In this document: positions 24,091-31,523 of the stretch, piece after piece
Layout of the letters: each line of letters begins with the position of its first letter
Position numbering within the stretch: the stretch's first letter is position 1
Source of the DNA: Anaerolineaceae bacterium UBA5211
GTDB taxonomy: Bacteria > Chloroflexota > Anaerolineae > Anaerolineales > Anaerolineaceae
DNA length: 46,722 nucleotides
Direction of reading: 5' to 3'
Assembly (NCBI GenBank): GCA_002412595.1
Contig: DHVJ01000033.1
Location: 1 to 46,722 of the forward strand
The notes under the pieces: model-generated
What the model was told of the DNA's origin: nothing
Database searches by the model: none
The model's input: the letters and a program-made list of their open reading frames with translations, nothing else
Position numbers and translations under genes: made by a program

Positions 24091-25470
24091 GTGGCTAAAG
24101 AAATTATTATGCCGAAATTCGGCTTCACCCAGGAGGAATCTGAAATCCTGGAATGGCTGAAACAGGACGGCGATAAAGTTGACAAAGGCGACCCTATTGC
24201 TGTAGTTAGCACCGATAAGATTTCCATGGAAGTGGAAGCACCGGAATCCGGTATAGTCGGTGGAATCCGCTATAAGGTCGGTGATGTTGTGCCGGTTACC
24301 AGGATTATTGCATATGTCTTGCAGCCGGGTGAAAAAGCACCTGAAACGGACGCAGTGCCTGCTGCTCCCAAGTCGGAAGCAACTGCAGCACCTGCTGCGG
24401 AAGAGAAAGCAGCCCAACCGGCTGCTGGTGCAACGCCTGCTGCTCCCACTACTTTCTCCATCTCACCGGTGGCGCAGCGTCTGGCAGCTGACCTCAATAT
24501 AGATGCCAGTCAGATCAGCGGTACAGGCCGTGACGGCCAGGTGACGAAAAAAGACGTCGAAGACTTCGCAGCCAGCCTCAGCGCGGGAGCGGGCAAGGTG
24601 AACGCTACCCCGTCCGCCCGCCGCATTGCGCAGGAAAAAGGCGTGGATTTGCATGCACTCAGTGGCAGCGGTCCTAATGGCCGTATTCAGGCTGAGGATG
24701 TCAGCACGGCCCGTGCAGGCGCTGCTGTACAAGCAGCTGTGGCCGCAGTACCCAGCATAGGTGCAGTGCCCGGGTTGAAAGTCTTGAAAGAAATTCCGTT
24801 GGTGGGTATGCGCCGCACCATTGCGCAGAACATGCAGCGCAGCATGCAGCAAGCGCCGCACATGTTCCTGCAAGTGGATGTAGAAATGGACGCAGCCGAA
24901 GGGCTGCGCAAGCTGGCCAACCAGAACAAGGTTGCTGACGCGCCCAAGATTTCCGTCACTGCGTTAATCGTAAAGGCGGTTGCCTGGGCATTGAAGCAAA
25001 ACCCAATTATCAATAGCCAATACACGGATGAAAAGATCATCCTGTATTCGGATATCAATATCGGCGTTGCCACTGCGTTGGATAACGGCTTGATTGTGCC
25101 GGTCATCCACAACGCCGACAGCAAGGATTTATTGGAAATCTCCCGTGAATTGGGCGATCTGGCTCAACGTGCACGCAGCAACAAACTGCAACCGGATAAT
25201 CTGTCTGGCGGTACGTTCACCATTTCCAACCTGGGTATGTTCGGCATAGACCGTTTTACTGCCATCATCAATCCGCCGCAGTCAGCTATTCTGGCGGTAG
25301 GCAAAATGAATAAAGTGTTTGTGCCGGATGAGAACGACCAGCCGGTTTTAAGCCGGCAAGTGGCTTTGACGCTGAGTGCTGACCATCGCGTTATGGATGG
25401 ATCACAGGCAGCCAAGTTCCTGACCGATCTAAAAAATAGTTTATTGAACCTGGGAGAGATTTTAAAATGA
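24091..25470 (+). CDS. Dihydrolipoamide acyltransferase E2 with two subunit-binding domains
   Basis: A 459-residue E2 starting at a GTG preceded by AGGAG. Order: a lipoyl domain (residues 1-80; lipoyl Lys43 in STDKISMEVEAP), an Ala/Pro-rich linker (about 85-120), a peripheral subunit-binding domain (about 123-158, ISPVAQRLAADLNIDASQISGTG), a second such domain (about 171-206, ATPSARRIAQEKGVDLHALSGSG), another Ala-rich linker, and the catalytic core ending in SADHRVMDG (His432, Asp436). Most E2 proteins have one binding domain. Two could let E1 and E3 dock on the same chain. No E3 (dihydrolipoyl dehydrogenase) gene is in the window. Its stop overlaps the EIIA start (ATGA). Confidence 0.93.
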   Translation: MAKEIIMPKFGFTQEESEILEWLKQDGDKVDKGDPIAVVSTDKISMEVEAPESGIVGGIRYKVGDVVPVTRIIAYVLQPGEKAPETDAVPAAPKSEATAAPAAEEKAAQPAAGATPAAPTTFSISPVAQRLAADLNIDASQISGTGRDGQVTKKDVEDFAASLSAGAGKVNATPSARRIAQEKGVDLHALSGSGPNGRIQAEDVSTARAGAAVQAAVAAVPSIGAVPGLKVLKEIPLVGMRRTIAQNMQRSMQQAPHMFLQVDVEMDAAEGLRKLANQNKVADAPKISVTALIVKAVAWALKQNPIINSQYTDEKIILYSDINIGVATALDNGLIVPVIHNADSKDLLEISRELGDLAQRARSNKLQPDNLSGGTFTISNLGMFGIDRFTAIINPPQSAILAVGKMNKVFVPDENDQPVLSRQVALTLSADHRVMDGSQAAKFLTDLKNSLLNLGEILK

Positions 25471-25931
25471 GCAGTGTAATTGCAGAACTTCTTCAACCAT
25501 CCTGTGTTTTATTACAACGTACTTATGATAACCCTGAGGACATCATACGTGCCATTGGTAATGAGTTGTACAAGGCTGGTTTTGTGAAGGAAAGCTTTGC
25601 ACAAGCTGCCATTGAACGAGAAAAAAATCTACCTACCGGGCTTCCCTTAGCCGGCGGTATCAACGCAGCTATTCCGCACACGGAAATAGAACATGTTATT
25701 AAACCTGCATTGGGTTTGGTGACGTTATCCAACGAAGTTAACTTTCAAAACATGGTTTGCCCACAGGAAGCCGTGCCGGTAAGGATGGTTTTCATTCTCG
25801 CTCTGGAACAACCAAAGGCGCAAATTGAAATGCTGCAGGAAATTGCCAGTGTTCTGCAAAATCCTGAACTGGTAGAGAAATTATTGCAAGCGAATACCTT
25901 TGCAGAAGTGATAACGGAGCTCAAGAAGTAA
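25467..25931 (+). CDS. PTS EIIA component, fructose/galactitol type
   Basis: A 154-residue cytoplasmic EIIA. The phosphorylated histidine is His71 in the motif INAAIPHTEIEHV, matching the EIIA-2 family consensus. The flanking sequence KNLPTGLPLAGGINAAI is also typical. It accepts phosphate from HPr and passes it to EIIB. The ATG overlaps the E2 stop as ATGA, with GGGAGAG about 9 bases upstream, so PTS synthesis is coupled to synthesis of the dehydrogenase. General PTS proteins (HPr, EI) are not in this window. Confidence 0.92.
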   Translation: MSSVIAELLQPSCVLLQRTYDNPEDIIRAIGNELYKAGFVKESFAQAAIEREKNLPTGLPLAGGINAAIPHTEIEHVIKPALGLVTLSNEVNFQNMVCPQEAVPVRMVFILALEQPKAQIEMLQEIASVLQNPELVEKLLQANTFAEVITELKK

Positions 25932-26026
25932 ACAGGGAAGCGTGATTGAAAATTTATTATTTCGACATAGAATAAATTTAACATGCTCGCCTTGAGTAAA
26001 AAAAACAATATCTTAGGAGAATGAAT

Positions 26027-26317
26027 GTGGATACACCCAAACGAATTTTAGTAGCTTGCGGAACTGCCATCGCCACCTCAACTGTTGTGGCCAAGGGAAT
26101 TGAAGAAGCGTTGAAAGAACGTGGAATCTCCTCTGTCATGATACGCCAGTGTAAAGCCTCTGAAGTACGCTCACTGGTAGATGGTGTCAATTTAATTGTG
26201 ACTACGACTCCGGTGCCAACTGATTTAAACGTGCCGGTTATTCAAACTTTAGCGTTCCTGACTGGAATCGGAAAGGAGGAAGTTATCGAACAAATTATTG
26301 AAGCACTTAAGGATTAA
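26027..26317 (+). CDS. PTS EIIB component, galactitol type
   Basis: A small EIIB with the phospho-cysteine in ILVACGTAIATSTVVAKGI (Cys11 in the form given here). The P-loop ACGTAIATS is the galactitol/GatB signature. The start is best placed at the GTG at 26027: AGGAG (26015-26019) is 7 bases away, whereas it is only one base from the ATG at 26021, too close for normal initiation. This gives 96 residues, near the family norm. It lies 95 bases after EIIA and 45 before EIIC. Confidence 0.92.
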   Translation: MDTPKRILVACGTAIATSTVVAKGIEEALKERGISSVMIRQCKASEVRSLVDGVNLIVTTTPVPTDLNVPVIQTLAFLTGIGKEEVIEQIIEALKD

Positions 26318-26362
26318 CAATTTATACAAAAAATAATACATAATTTATTCTGGAGGTTTAGC

Positions 26363-27742
26363 ATGGAAGTCTTTTTAACGACTTTACAAGCCGTGATGGA
26401 TAATCTCGGCGCAACTGTAGTACTTCCCATTATCATTTTCTTTGTAGCATTGATTATGGGCGCCAAACCTGGCAAAGCGTTCCGCGCTGGTGTCACCATC
26501 GGTATCGCTTTCATCGGTATTAACCTGGTGATCGGCCTGATGTGGTCGTCACTTTCCGGCGTTGCACAGGCTATGGTAACCAACTGGAACATCCAACGTG
26601 ATGTTGTAGATGTAGGTTGGCCTTCCGCTGCCGCTATTGCATTTGGCACGGACGTAGGTTTGTGGGTAATTCCGATCGCGATCATCGTCAACCTGCTCCT
26701 GCTGGTATTCAAAGTCACCAAGACCTTGAATATCGACATTTGGAATTACTGGCACTTTGCGTTCATTGGCTCAATGGTTTATATGGTTTCCCAGAACCTC
26801 GCCTATGGCTTAATCGCTGCAGCGATTGCATCAGCATTGGGACTTTTCCTGGCTGATTGGACAGCCAAGGCTGTGCAAAAATTCTATAACCTGCCGGGCA
26901 TTTCCATCCCTCACTTGGCCACCGCCCCCGGCGTTCCCTTCGCAATCTTCACCAACTGGTTGATTGATCGCATCCCAGGCGTAAGAGATTGGAAAGTTGA
27001 TCCCGATACCATTCAGAAGCGTTTTGGTGTGTTCGGTGAGCCCGTGATCATGGGCCTGGTCATCGGCTTGGTTCTGGGAGTCATGGGATATTATAATGCG
27101 GACCAAGCTGCTGTCCTCATCCTGCAGACCGGTATGAACCTGGCTGCGGTTATGTTGCTGCTGCCCCGCATGGTCCAGATCCTGATGGAAGGTTTGATCC
27201 CGGTTTCCGAAGCTGCTCGCGATTTCATGAAGAAACGCGCCAGCGATCGCGAAATCTACATCGGTTTGGATTCCGCCATTTTGATCGGCCACCCGGCCGC
27301 CATTTCATCTTCACTGGTTTTGGTCCCGATTGTCATTCTGTTGAGCATCATTCTGCCGGGCAACCGTGTTCTGCTGTTTGCTGACCTGGCGATTATCCCC
27401 TTCATCGTAGCCTTATTTGCTCCTCTTATGAATGGCAACATCTTCCGCATGATCGTCGCGGGTATGCTGGAATTGGGTGTGGGTTTCTACATCGCTACCA
27501 GCACGGCTCCTCTGTTTACTGCTGCCGCTCAGAACGCAGGTTTTGTGATGCCGGAAGGCGCCAGCCAAATCACCAGCATCGGTGATGGTTTCCTGTGGCC
27601 GCAGTTATTATTCACAAAAGCAGTGGATACACTGGGCGTTTTCGGTTTAGTCTTGGTTGCAGCTCTTCTTGTTGTGGTTTGGGCTCTGTACGCTAAGAAC
27701 CCCACCAAATGGGAAAGAATTGCCGGCGCTCCCGAAGAGTAG
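26363..27742 (+). CDS. PTS EIIC component, galactitol type (membrane channel)
   Basis: A 459-residue polytopic membrane protein of the GatC family, with about 10 or more hydrophobic segments. Recognisable segments are the N-terminal LGATVVLPIIIFFVALIMGAKPGKAFRAGVTIGIAFIGI, the central GEPVIMGLVIGLVLG, LGLDSAILIGHPAAI-like (here GLDSAILIGHPAAISSSLVL) and LPGNRVLLFADLAIIPF. GatC transports galactitol and related polyols or sugars with phosphorylation through EIIB. GGAGG lies about 6 bases before the ATG. Absence of a tagatose-phosphate pathway gene nearby means the substrate need not be galactitol. Confidence 0.92.
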   Translation: MEVFLTTLQAVMDNLGATVVLPIIIFFVALIMGAKPGKAFRAGVTIGIAFIGINLVIGLMWSSLSGVAQAMVTNWNIQRDVVDVGWPSAAAIAFGTDVGLWVIPIAIIVNLLLLVFKVTKTLNIDIWNYWHFAFIGSMVYMVSQNLAYGLIAAAIASALGLFLADWTAKAVQKFYNLPGISIPHLATAPGVPFAIFTNWLIDRIPGVRDWKVDPDTIQKRFGVFGEPVIMGLVIGLVLGVMGYYNADQAAVLILQTGMNLAAVMLLLPRMVQILMEGLIPVSEAARDFMKKRASDREIYIGLDSAILIGHPAAISSSLVLVPIVILLSIILPGNRVLLFADLAIIPFIVALFAPLMNGNIFRMIVAGMLELGVGFYIATSTAPLFTAAAQNAGFVMPEGASQITSIGDGFLWPQLLFTKAVDTLGVFGLVLVAALLVVVWALYAKNPTKWERIAGAPEE

Positions 27743-27774
27743 AAATACCGTTTGATCTTAGAAGTAAAGAAAAA

Positions 27775-27806
27775 GAATTGTGGCGACCCATCGGTCGCCA
27801 CAATTC
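27775..27806. terminator. Perfect 14-bp hairpin after EIIC
   Basis: GAATTGTGGCGACC (27775-27788) and GGTCGCCACAATTC (27793-27806) pair perfectly around CATC. On the plus strand it is followed by only TT, while upstream is A-rich, so it is a better terminator on the minus strand. On the plus strand it probably acts as a processing site or partial terminator separating high dehydrogenase-PTS expression from the two small downstream genes. Confidence 0.65.
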
Positions 27807-27827
27807 TTCAAAGAAAGGCAGTATTTC

Positions 27828-28226
27828 ATGATATTCGCATTCATACGCAGTTATATTGGGGGATTTGGGCGGGCGTTGATGGATTTCTACATTAACAACA
27901 GTTTTGTAATCAATGCAATAGTCCTTGTTTATGGACTGCTGGTTTACCTGGCTCATCTCAGTTATCTGAAAGCTTACCGTTATACGCTGGAAACGTTGGG
28001 TGTGGATTTGCAGCCATTAGAGAAAGATAAACCTGCCCGCATTCCTACACGTCTGGATTTCAAAAAGTTGGACTGGAAACTAATTCGAAAGACCTATTGG
28101 TTCCCCCTGATCGCACCACCGCACAGTATTTGGCTATCGATCAAAACTGAAGCTGTCATAGAGCATTACTTTGGTGAAGAACAAATTCGTGCAATGTTGA
28201 AAAAGCAACAAGAAAAAAAGGATTAG
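27828..28226 (+). CDS. Small membrane protein of unknown function
   Basis: A 132-residue protein that I do not recognise. It begins MIFAFIRSYIGGF, has one clear membrane segment (about residues 21-42, VINAIVLVYGLLVYLAHLSYL) and a cytoplasmic, basic C-terminal part ending in a lysine-rich tail. The ATG at 27828 is preferred, since the longer frame to 27780 runs through the hairpin stem and has no ribosome site. GAAAGG lies about 9 bases upstream. It is 7 bases before the cupin gene and follows the PTS channel, so it could be an accessory factor of that system. No function can be assigned. Confidence 0.7.
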   Translation: MIFAFIRSYIGGFGRALMDFYINNSFVINAIVLVYGLLVYLAHLSYLKAYRYTLETLGVDLQPLEKDKPARIPTRLDFKKLDWKLIRKTYWFPLIAPPHSIWLSIKTEAVIEHYFGEEQIRAMLKKQQEKKD

Positions 28227-28233
28227 GTTCATC

Positions 28234-28608
28234 ATGTCATTCATTCATCGCTTCATCGGTAAAGAAAATGATTATCGCTGGGAAGATGTTCCCGTGCGTG
28301 AGTATGATGAGGAGTTTTTAGGCGTCACGCGTCAAATTATGATTGGCCCGGATGACGGGTCGCATAATTTCCATTTGCGGTATTTTCGCTTGGAACCTGG
28401 TTCACACAGTCACCTGGAGCACCACCCGCATGAACATGGCGTAATCATTCTGCACGGCAGGGCGCGCGTCCAACTCAACGACGAGTTCTTCGAAGTCAAA
28501 CCCTACGATGCTATTTTCATTTCCGGTGAGGATGTGCACCAGTTCACCCCCATTGGGGATGAACCGTTGGGATTTTTATGTGTGATCAAGGATAAGAATT
28601 CCAAATAA
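28234..28608 (+). CDS. Cupin-domain protein
   Basis: A 124-residue single-cupin protein. The metal-site histidines are in LEPGSHSHLEHHPHEHGVIILHGRA, an HxH...HxH cluster stronger than the minimal cupin motif 1. The second motif is YDAIFISGEDVHQFTPIGDEPLGFLCV. Such small cupins serve as metal-dependent isomerases, dioxygenases or sensors. Placed 7 bases after the small membrane protein in the dehydrogenase-PTS locus, it may act on the imported sugar derivative, but this is only context. Confidence 0.85.
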   Translation: MSFIHRFIGKENDYRWEDVPVREYDEEFLGVTRQIMIGPDDGSHNFHLRYFRLEPGSHSHLEHHPHEHGVIILHGRARVQLNDEFFEVKPYDAIFISGEDVHQFTPIGDEPLGFLCVIKDKNSK

Positions 28609-28623
28609 CCTGTCTGGAAAAAG

Positions 28624-29403
28624 TCAAATAGGTTTGAGCGCACGGGTTGCCATGAACGTGGGCATATACTCTTTGATTTTTTCCTCCTCCCAATAGTCTT
28701 CGAAAAAGCCGATCAGGTGAAAGCCTGCGTCCAACTGCCCGCCGATTTGGTCTTCCAGCGTGTGACCGAATTCGAGCGGGTCGTCTTTATAGCGGATCAG
28801 GCGTTCTTCTTCCGAAATACTGGTTAGGTCGGAATAAGGCAGGCTGTACTTAACCCGGTAAATTCCCTGTTTGGCCAAGCTATCATCAAAACTATATTCC
28901 ACCGGGTTCATAAATCCGGCAATCAGCGTGCCGCCTTGCGCCAAAACACGGAACGCCTCGCGCCAGACTGGGCGTATATGCGGGACGAAGCAATTGGAAA
29001 CCGGATGAAAAATAAAATCAAAGCTGGCATCCTCAAAGACTGAAAGATTGGCCATATCACCTTCCACCAGTTTGATATCCAGGTTTTCACGCAGGGCAAC
29101 TTTTTGGTCCTGCTCCAATTGCTTGGGGGAGTTGTCGAACACAGTAACCTGCGCGCCGGCCGCTGCCAGGATGGGGCCCTGCTGCCCGCCACCGGAAGCC
29201 AGGCATAACACGCGGCAGCCTGCCAAGCAGGGGAACCAGCTCATCGGGACAGGTTTCGAGGGTGTGAGTAAAAGGTGAAATTGTCCTGCGCGGGCCTCTT
29301 TGATTTCTTGCGGCTGCACCGGTACTGTCCATGGATTGCCACTCTCCACCTCGTGGTCCCAGGCTTTTTTATTATATTGAGTGATATCCAGCTTGGCTGA
29401 CAT
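28624..29403 (-). CDS. Class I SAM-dependent methyltransferase
   Basis: A 259-residue methyltransferase. The SAM-binding motif I is CRVLCLASGGGQQGPILAAAGAQVTVFDNSP, with an acidic residue after strand 2 (FD). Later motifs are VEGDMANLSVFEDASFDFIFHPVSNCFV. The substrate is not evident. Related proteins are annotated only as UbiE/MenG-like. It converges on the cupin gene with a 15-base gap and is monocistronic, divergent from the DinB-like gene. Confidence 0.88.
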   Translation of the reverse strand: MSAKLDITQYNKKAWDHEVESGNPWTVPVQPQEIKEARAGQFHLLLTPSKPVPMSWFPCLAGCRVLCLASGGGQQGPILAAAGAQVTVFDNSPKQLEQDQKVALRENLDIKLVEGDMANLSVFEDASFDFIFHPVSNCFVPHIRPVWREAFRVLAQGGTLIAGFMNPVEYSFDDSLAKQGIYRVKYSLPYSDLTSISEEERLIRYKDDPLEFGHTLEDQIGGQLDAGFHLIGFFEDYWEEEKIKEYMPTFMATRALKPI

Positions 29404-29464
29404 GCTTTATTCTCCAAAAAATGTTATCATCTGAATGATTTTCTAATTATACGGGAGGCGCTAT

Positions 29465-30019
29465 ATGCTGCATATTATTAACCAATTAAAATTTTCCCGC
29501 GGAGAATTTCGCAAAGGATTCACCGGCGTCAGCGAGGAAGAAGGTGCGCGCCGCTTCATGCCGATCAACAGCATTAGCTGGATGGTCGGCCACCTGGCCT
29601 GGCATGAACAACTCTATTGGCTGACACGCTTGCAGGACTACACACCCATCCCCGAGTTGAACGACTTGGCTGCTTTCGGCGGTGCCGCCAGCCAACCGTC
29701 GCTGACCCAGATGATTGCTTGCTGGGAAAAGGTGACTGCTGAGGCGGACCGCTATCTGGAGAAATTAACTTTGGGGGATTTAACCCCTAACGTGATTGCC
29801 AACGGCAAGGAATATCAGATCAACAAGGGCACTTTGTTGACGCGCGTGATCTATCATTACTGGTATCATAATGGTGAGATGCAGGCTGTAAGGCAATTGT
29901 TGGGCCATAAAAGCCTGCCGGATTTCGTCAGTGACGATATTGAAACAATTGGGAAATTTTACTTGGACAAGGAGGATAATAATGAGTCTATCTGGAAAGA
30001 ACGTCATCATATTGGCTGA
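29465..30019 (+). CDS. DinB-like four-helix metal-binding protein
   Basis: A 184-residue protein resembling the DinB/YfiT superfamily. The family-typical histidine-containing helix is INSISWMVGHLAWHEQLYWLTRLQ, followed by QMIACWEKVTAEADRYLEKL and a later helix TRVIYHYWYHNGEMQAVRQLLG with the third metal-site histidine. Members are thiol-dependent transferases or stress proteins. GGGAGG lies about 6 bases before the ATG. Its last 38 bases overlap the next gene in another frame. Confidence 0.82.
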   Translation: MLHIINQLKFSRGEFRKGFTGVSEEEGARRFMPINSISWMVGHLAWHEQLYWLTRLQDYTPIPELNDLAAFGGAASQPSLTQMIACWEKVTAEADRYLEKLTLGDLTPNVIANGKEYQINKGTLLTRVIYHYWYHNGEMQAVRQLLGHKSLPDFVSDDIETIGKFYLDKEDNNESIWKERHHIG

Positions 30020-30506
30020 GAATTTTTATGAAGACCTGGAACTTTGGTATCCGTATTATCGGTTGAAGGAAGAGGGCGCGGATGTAAAGATAGTGGGCAT
30101 GCCGGGTGTGGAGAGTTACGGCAGCAAGCACGGTTATCCGGTCAAACCGGATTTGACACCACAAGAAGTTGACCTCGCAAAAGTGGATGCGCTGCTGGTG
30201 CCGGGCGGATATGCCCCGGATAAATTGCGCCGTTATCCCGAAATGGTCGCGCTGGTGCGAAAGGCATTTGATCAGGGCAGTGTGATTGGCATGATTTGCC
30301 ATGCCGGTTGGGTTCCGATTTCTGCCGATATTGTCAAAGGCAAGAAAGTCACTTCTGTCAGCGCCATCAAAGATGATATGGTCAACGCGGGGGGAGAGTG
30401 GCTGGATCAGGCAGTAGTTGTGGACGGCAACCTGATCAGCTCGCGCACTCCGGCTGATCTGCCGGCGTACTGCAAAGCGATCATTGCGGCAATGGCCGCC
30501 AAATAA
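29982..30506 (+). CDS. DJ-1/PfpI family protein
   Basis: A 174-residue protein of the glutamine-amidotransferase-like DJ-1/PfpI superfamily. The nucleophile is Cys106 in GMICHAGW, followed by His107 as in PfpI/YhbO proteins, with an N-terminal conserved Glu in NFYEDLELWYP. The segment KVDALLVPGGYAPDKLR is also typical. Members act as peptidases or glyoxal-detoxifying deglycases/glyoxalases, a debated function. AAGGAGG lies about 7 bases before the ATG. It overlaps the DinB-like gene, implying joint expression. Confidence 0.93.
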   Translation: MSLSGKNVIILAENFYEDLELWYPYYRLKEEGADVKIVGMPGVESYGSKHGYPVKPDLTPQEVDLAKVDALLVPGGYAPDKLRRYPEMVALVRKAFDQGSVIGMICHAGWVPISADIVKGKKVTSVSAIKDDMVNAGGEWLDQAVVVDGNLISSRTPADLPAYCKAIIAAMAAK

Positions 30507-30526
30507 AATGGTGGTATGTCATCCGC

Positions 30527-31138
30527 ATGAGCAGGGAGATTTTCGCGTGGATTTACATGGCAGGTGCCATTGGCGCCTATCTGCTGCGCATCCCTTCGTT
30601 GAAGCTTAATGTACGCGCGCAAATACCGGACGAGCGCATGAACCAGCAGCAGCGCATACACCGGGAGGGATATTTGCTTAGCATCCTGATGATTCTGTGG
30701 TTCATGGCGGCGCAGGTGTTGCCTATTTTATATGCAACTACCGATTGGTTTGGACGCTTTGATTTTTGGCTGCCGGATGCCTGTTATTTTGCCGGAATTC
30801 CTGTCTTTATCCTGGCCCTGTGGTTGCTGTGGCGTTCGCACACCGATCTGGCCCGCAGTTGGTCGGCGGTGGTTCAGATTAAGCGGAACCAACAGTTGGT
30901 TACCGCCGGCATCTACGGCTGTATGCGCCACCCCATTTATAGTGCGCATTTGCTATGGGGCCTGGCGCAGGTGCTGATGATCCATAACTGGTTGTGCGGT
31001 TTTGCTGGTTTTGTTTTGATCATCTTCATCATGGTGTTGCGCATTCCCAGGGAGGAAAGGCTCCTGCTAAGCCAGTATGGCGAGGAATATCGTCGTTATA
31101 TGCAAACTACCGGTGGACTGCTTCCGCGCTGCCGTTGA
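30527..31138 (+). CDS. Isoprenylcysteine carboxyl methyltransferase-like membrane protein
   Basis: A 203-residue membrane methyltransferase of the ICMT/PEMT-like group. The hallmark is GIYGCMRHPIYSAHLLWG (RHPxY) followed by IPREERLLLSQYGEEYRRYM (paired Glu), which together form the SAM and active site. Three to five hydrophobic segments are seen (MAGAIGAYLLRI; LSILMILWFMAAQVLPILY; AGIPVFILALWLLW; WLCGFAGFVLIIFIMVLR). Bacterial members have no prenylated-protein substrate in most species, so the acceptor is unknown. It lies 20 bases after the DJ-1 gene. Confidence 0.88.
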   Translation: MSREIFAWIYMAGAIGAYLLRIPSLKLNVRAQIPDERMNQQQRIHREGYLLSILMILWFMAAQVLPILYATTDWFGRFDFWLPDACYFAGIPVFILALWLLWRSHTDLARSWSAVVQIKRNQQLVTAGIYGCMRHPIYSAHLLWGLAQVLMIHNWLCGFAGFVLIIFIMVLRIPREERLLLSQYGEEYRRYMQTTGGLLPRCR

Positions 31139-31186
31139 TTTCAACTACGATCCTTGCCGAAAGAATTTGCTTGACCAGTTTGCAGG

Positions 31187-31444
31187 CTATTCTTCAGTAA
31201 TTAAGAATACAGAAGTGTGCGGTCTGACCGGTTTGATCACGCGTACAGCCACTTCCTGGCCTTTTGTTGCGGTTTCGACCGCTTCATGTTCGATTTGAAG
31301 GGATGTAATTTCCTGGGTAAAATCGGAACCATGTCCCAAAAAATGAACTTGGTCGCCTTTATGCAATGGGTTGGATAATTGGATTACAGCTACGTTGATG
31401 CGGTCGAAGAAATGACTCACTTCTCCTACACGAACGCCAGTCAT
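31187..31444 (-). CDS. EF-Tu domain-2-like small protein
   Basis: An 85-residue protein that resembles domain 2 of translational GTPases: VGEVSHFFDRINVAVIQLSNPLHKGDQVHFLGHGSDFTQEITSLQ is the beta-barrel with the KGDxVxF pattern, and EVAVRVIKP continues it. There is no GTPase domain. Small proteins of this kind are often called elongation-factor-like. Their function is not known. AGGAGG lies about 7 bases before the ATG. It is divergent from the ABC transporter operon and shares a 79-base control region with it. Confidence 0.8.
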   Translation of the reverse strand: MTGVRVGEVSHFFDRINVAVIQLSNPLHKGDQVHFLGHGSDFTQEITSLQIEHEAVETATKGQEVAVRVIKPVRPHTSVFLITEE

Positions 31445-31476
31445 AAGATATCCTCCTTAATTAACCTTCTGAGTTT

Positions 31477-31482
31477 ATTATA
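31477..31482 (-). promoter_or_regulatory. Candidate -10 box of the EF-like gene
   Basis: The minus strand shows a perfect TATAAT at 31482-31477, about 33 bases upstream of the ATG. The -35 region overlaps the palindrome at 31498-31512 and has no close match to TTGACA. Confidence 0.4.
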
Positions 31483-31497
31483 TTAGAATTAAATAAC

Positions 31498-31512
31498 CTA
31501 AAACTGTTTTAG
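31498..31512. promoter_or_regulatory. Perfect palindrome between divergent genes
   Basis: CTAAAACTGTTTTAG has 7-bp arms around a central T. It ends 11 bases before the ATG of the ABC ATPase and covers the likely -35 region of the minus-strand gene. One regulator could therefore control both directions. The only other interpretation, a small hairpin in the ABC leader, is less likely since the arms are AT-rich. Confidence 0.55.
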
Positions 31513-31523
31513 AATTGACCAAT

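Noticed and set aside
24361..24440. Ala/Pro-rich low-complexity region in E2 as a sign of assembly error
   Set aside because: Such linkers are normal in E2 proteins, and the frame continues cleanly into the next domains.
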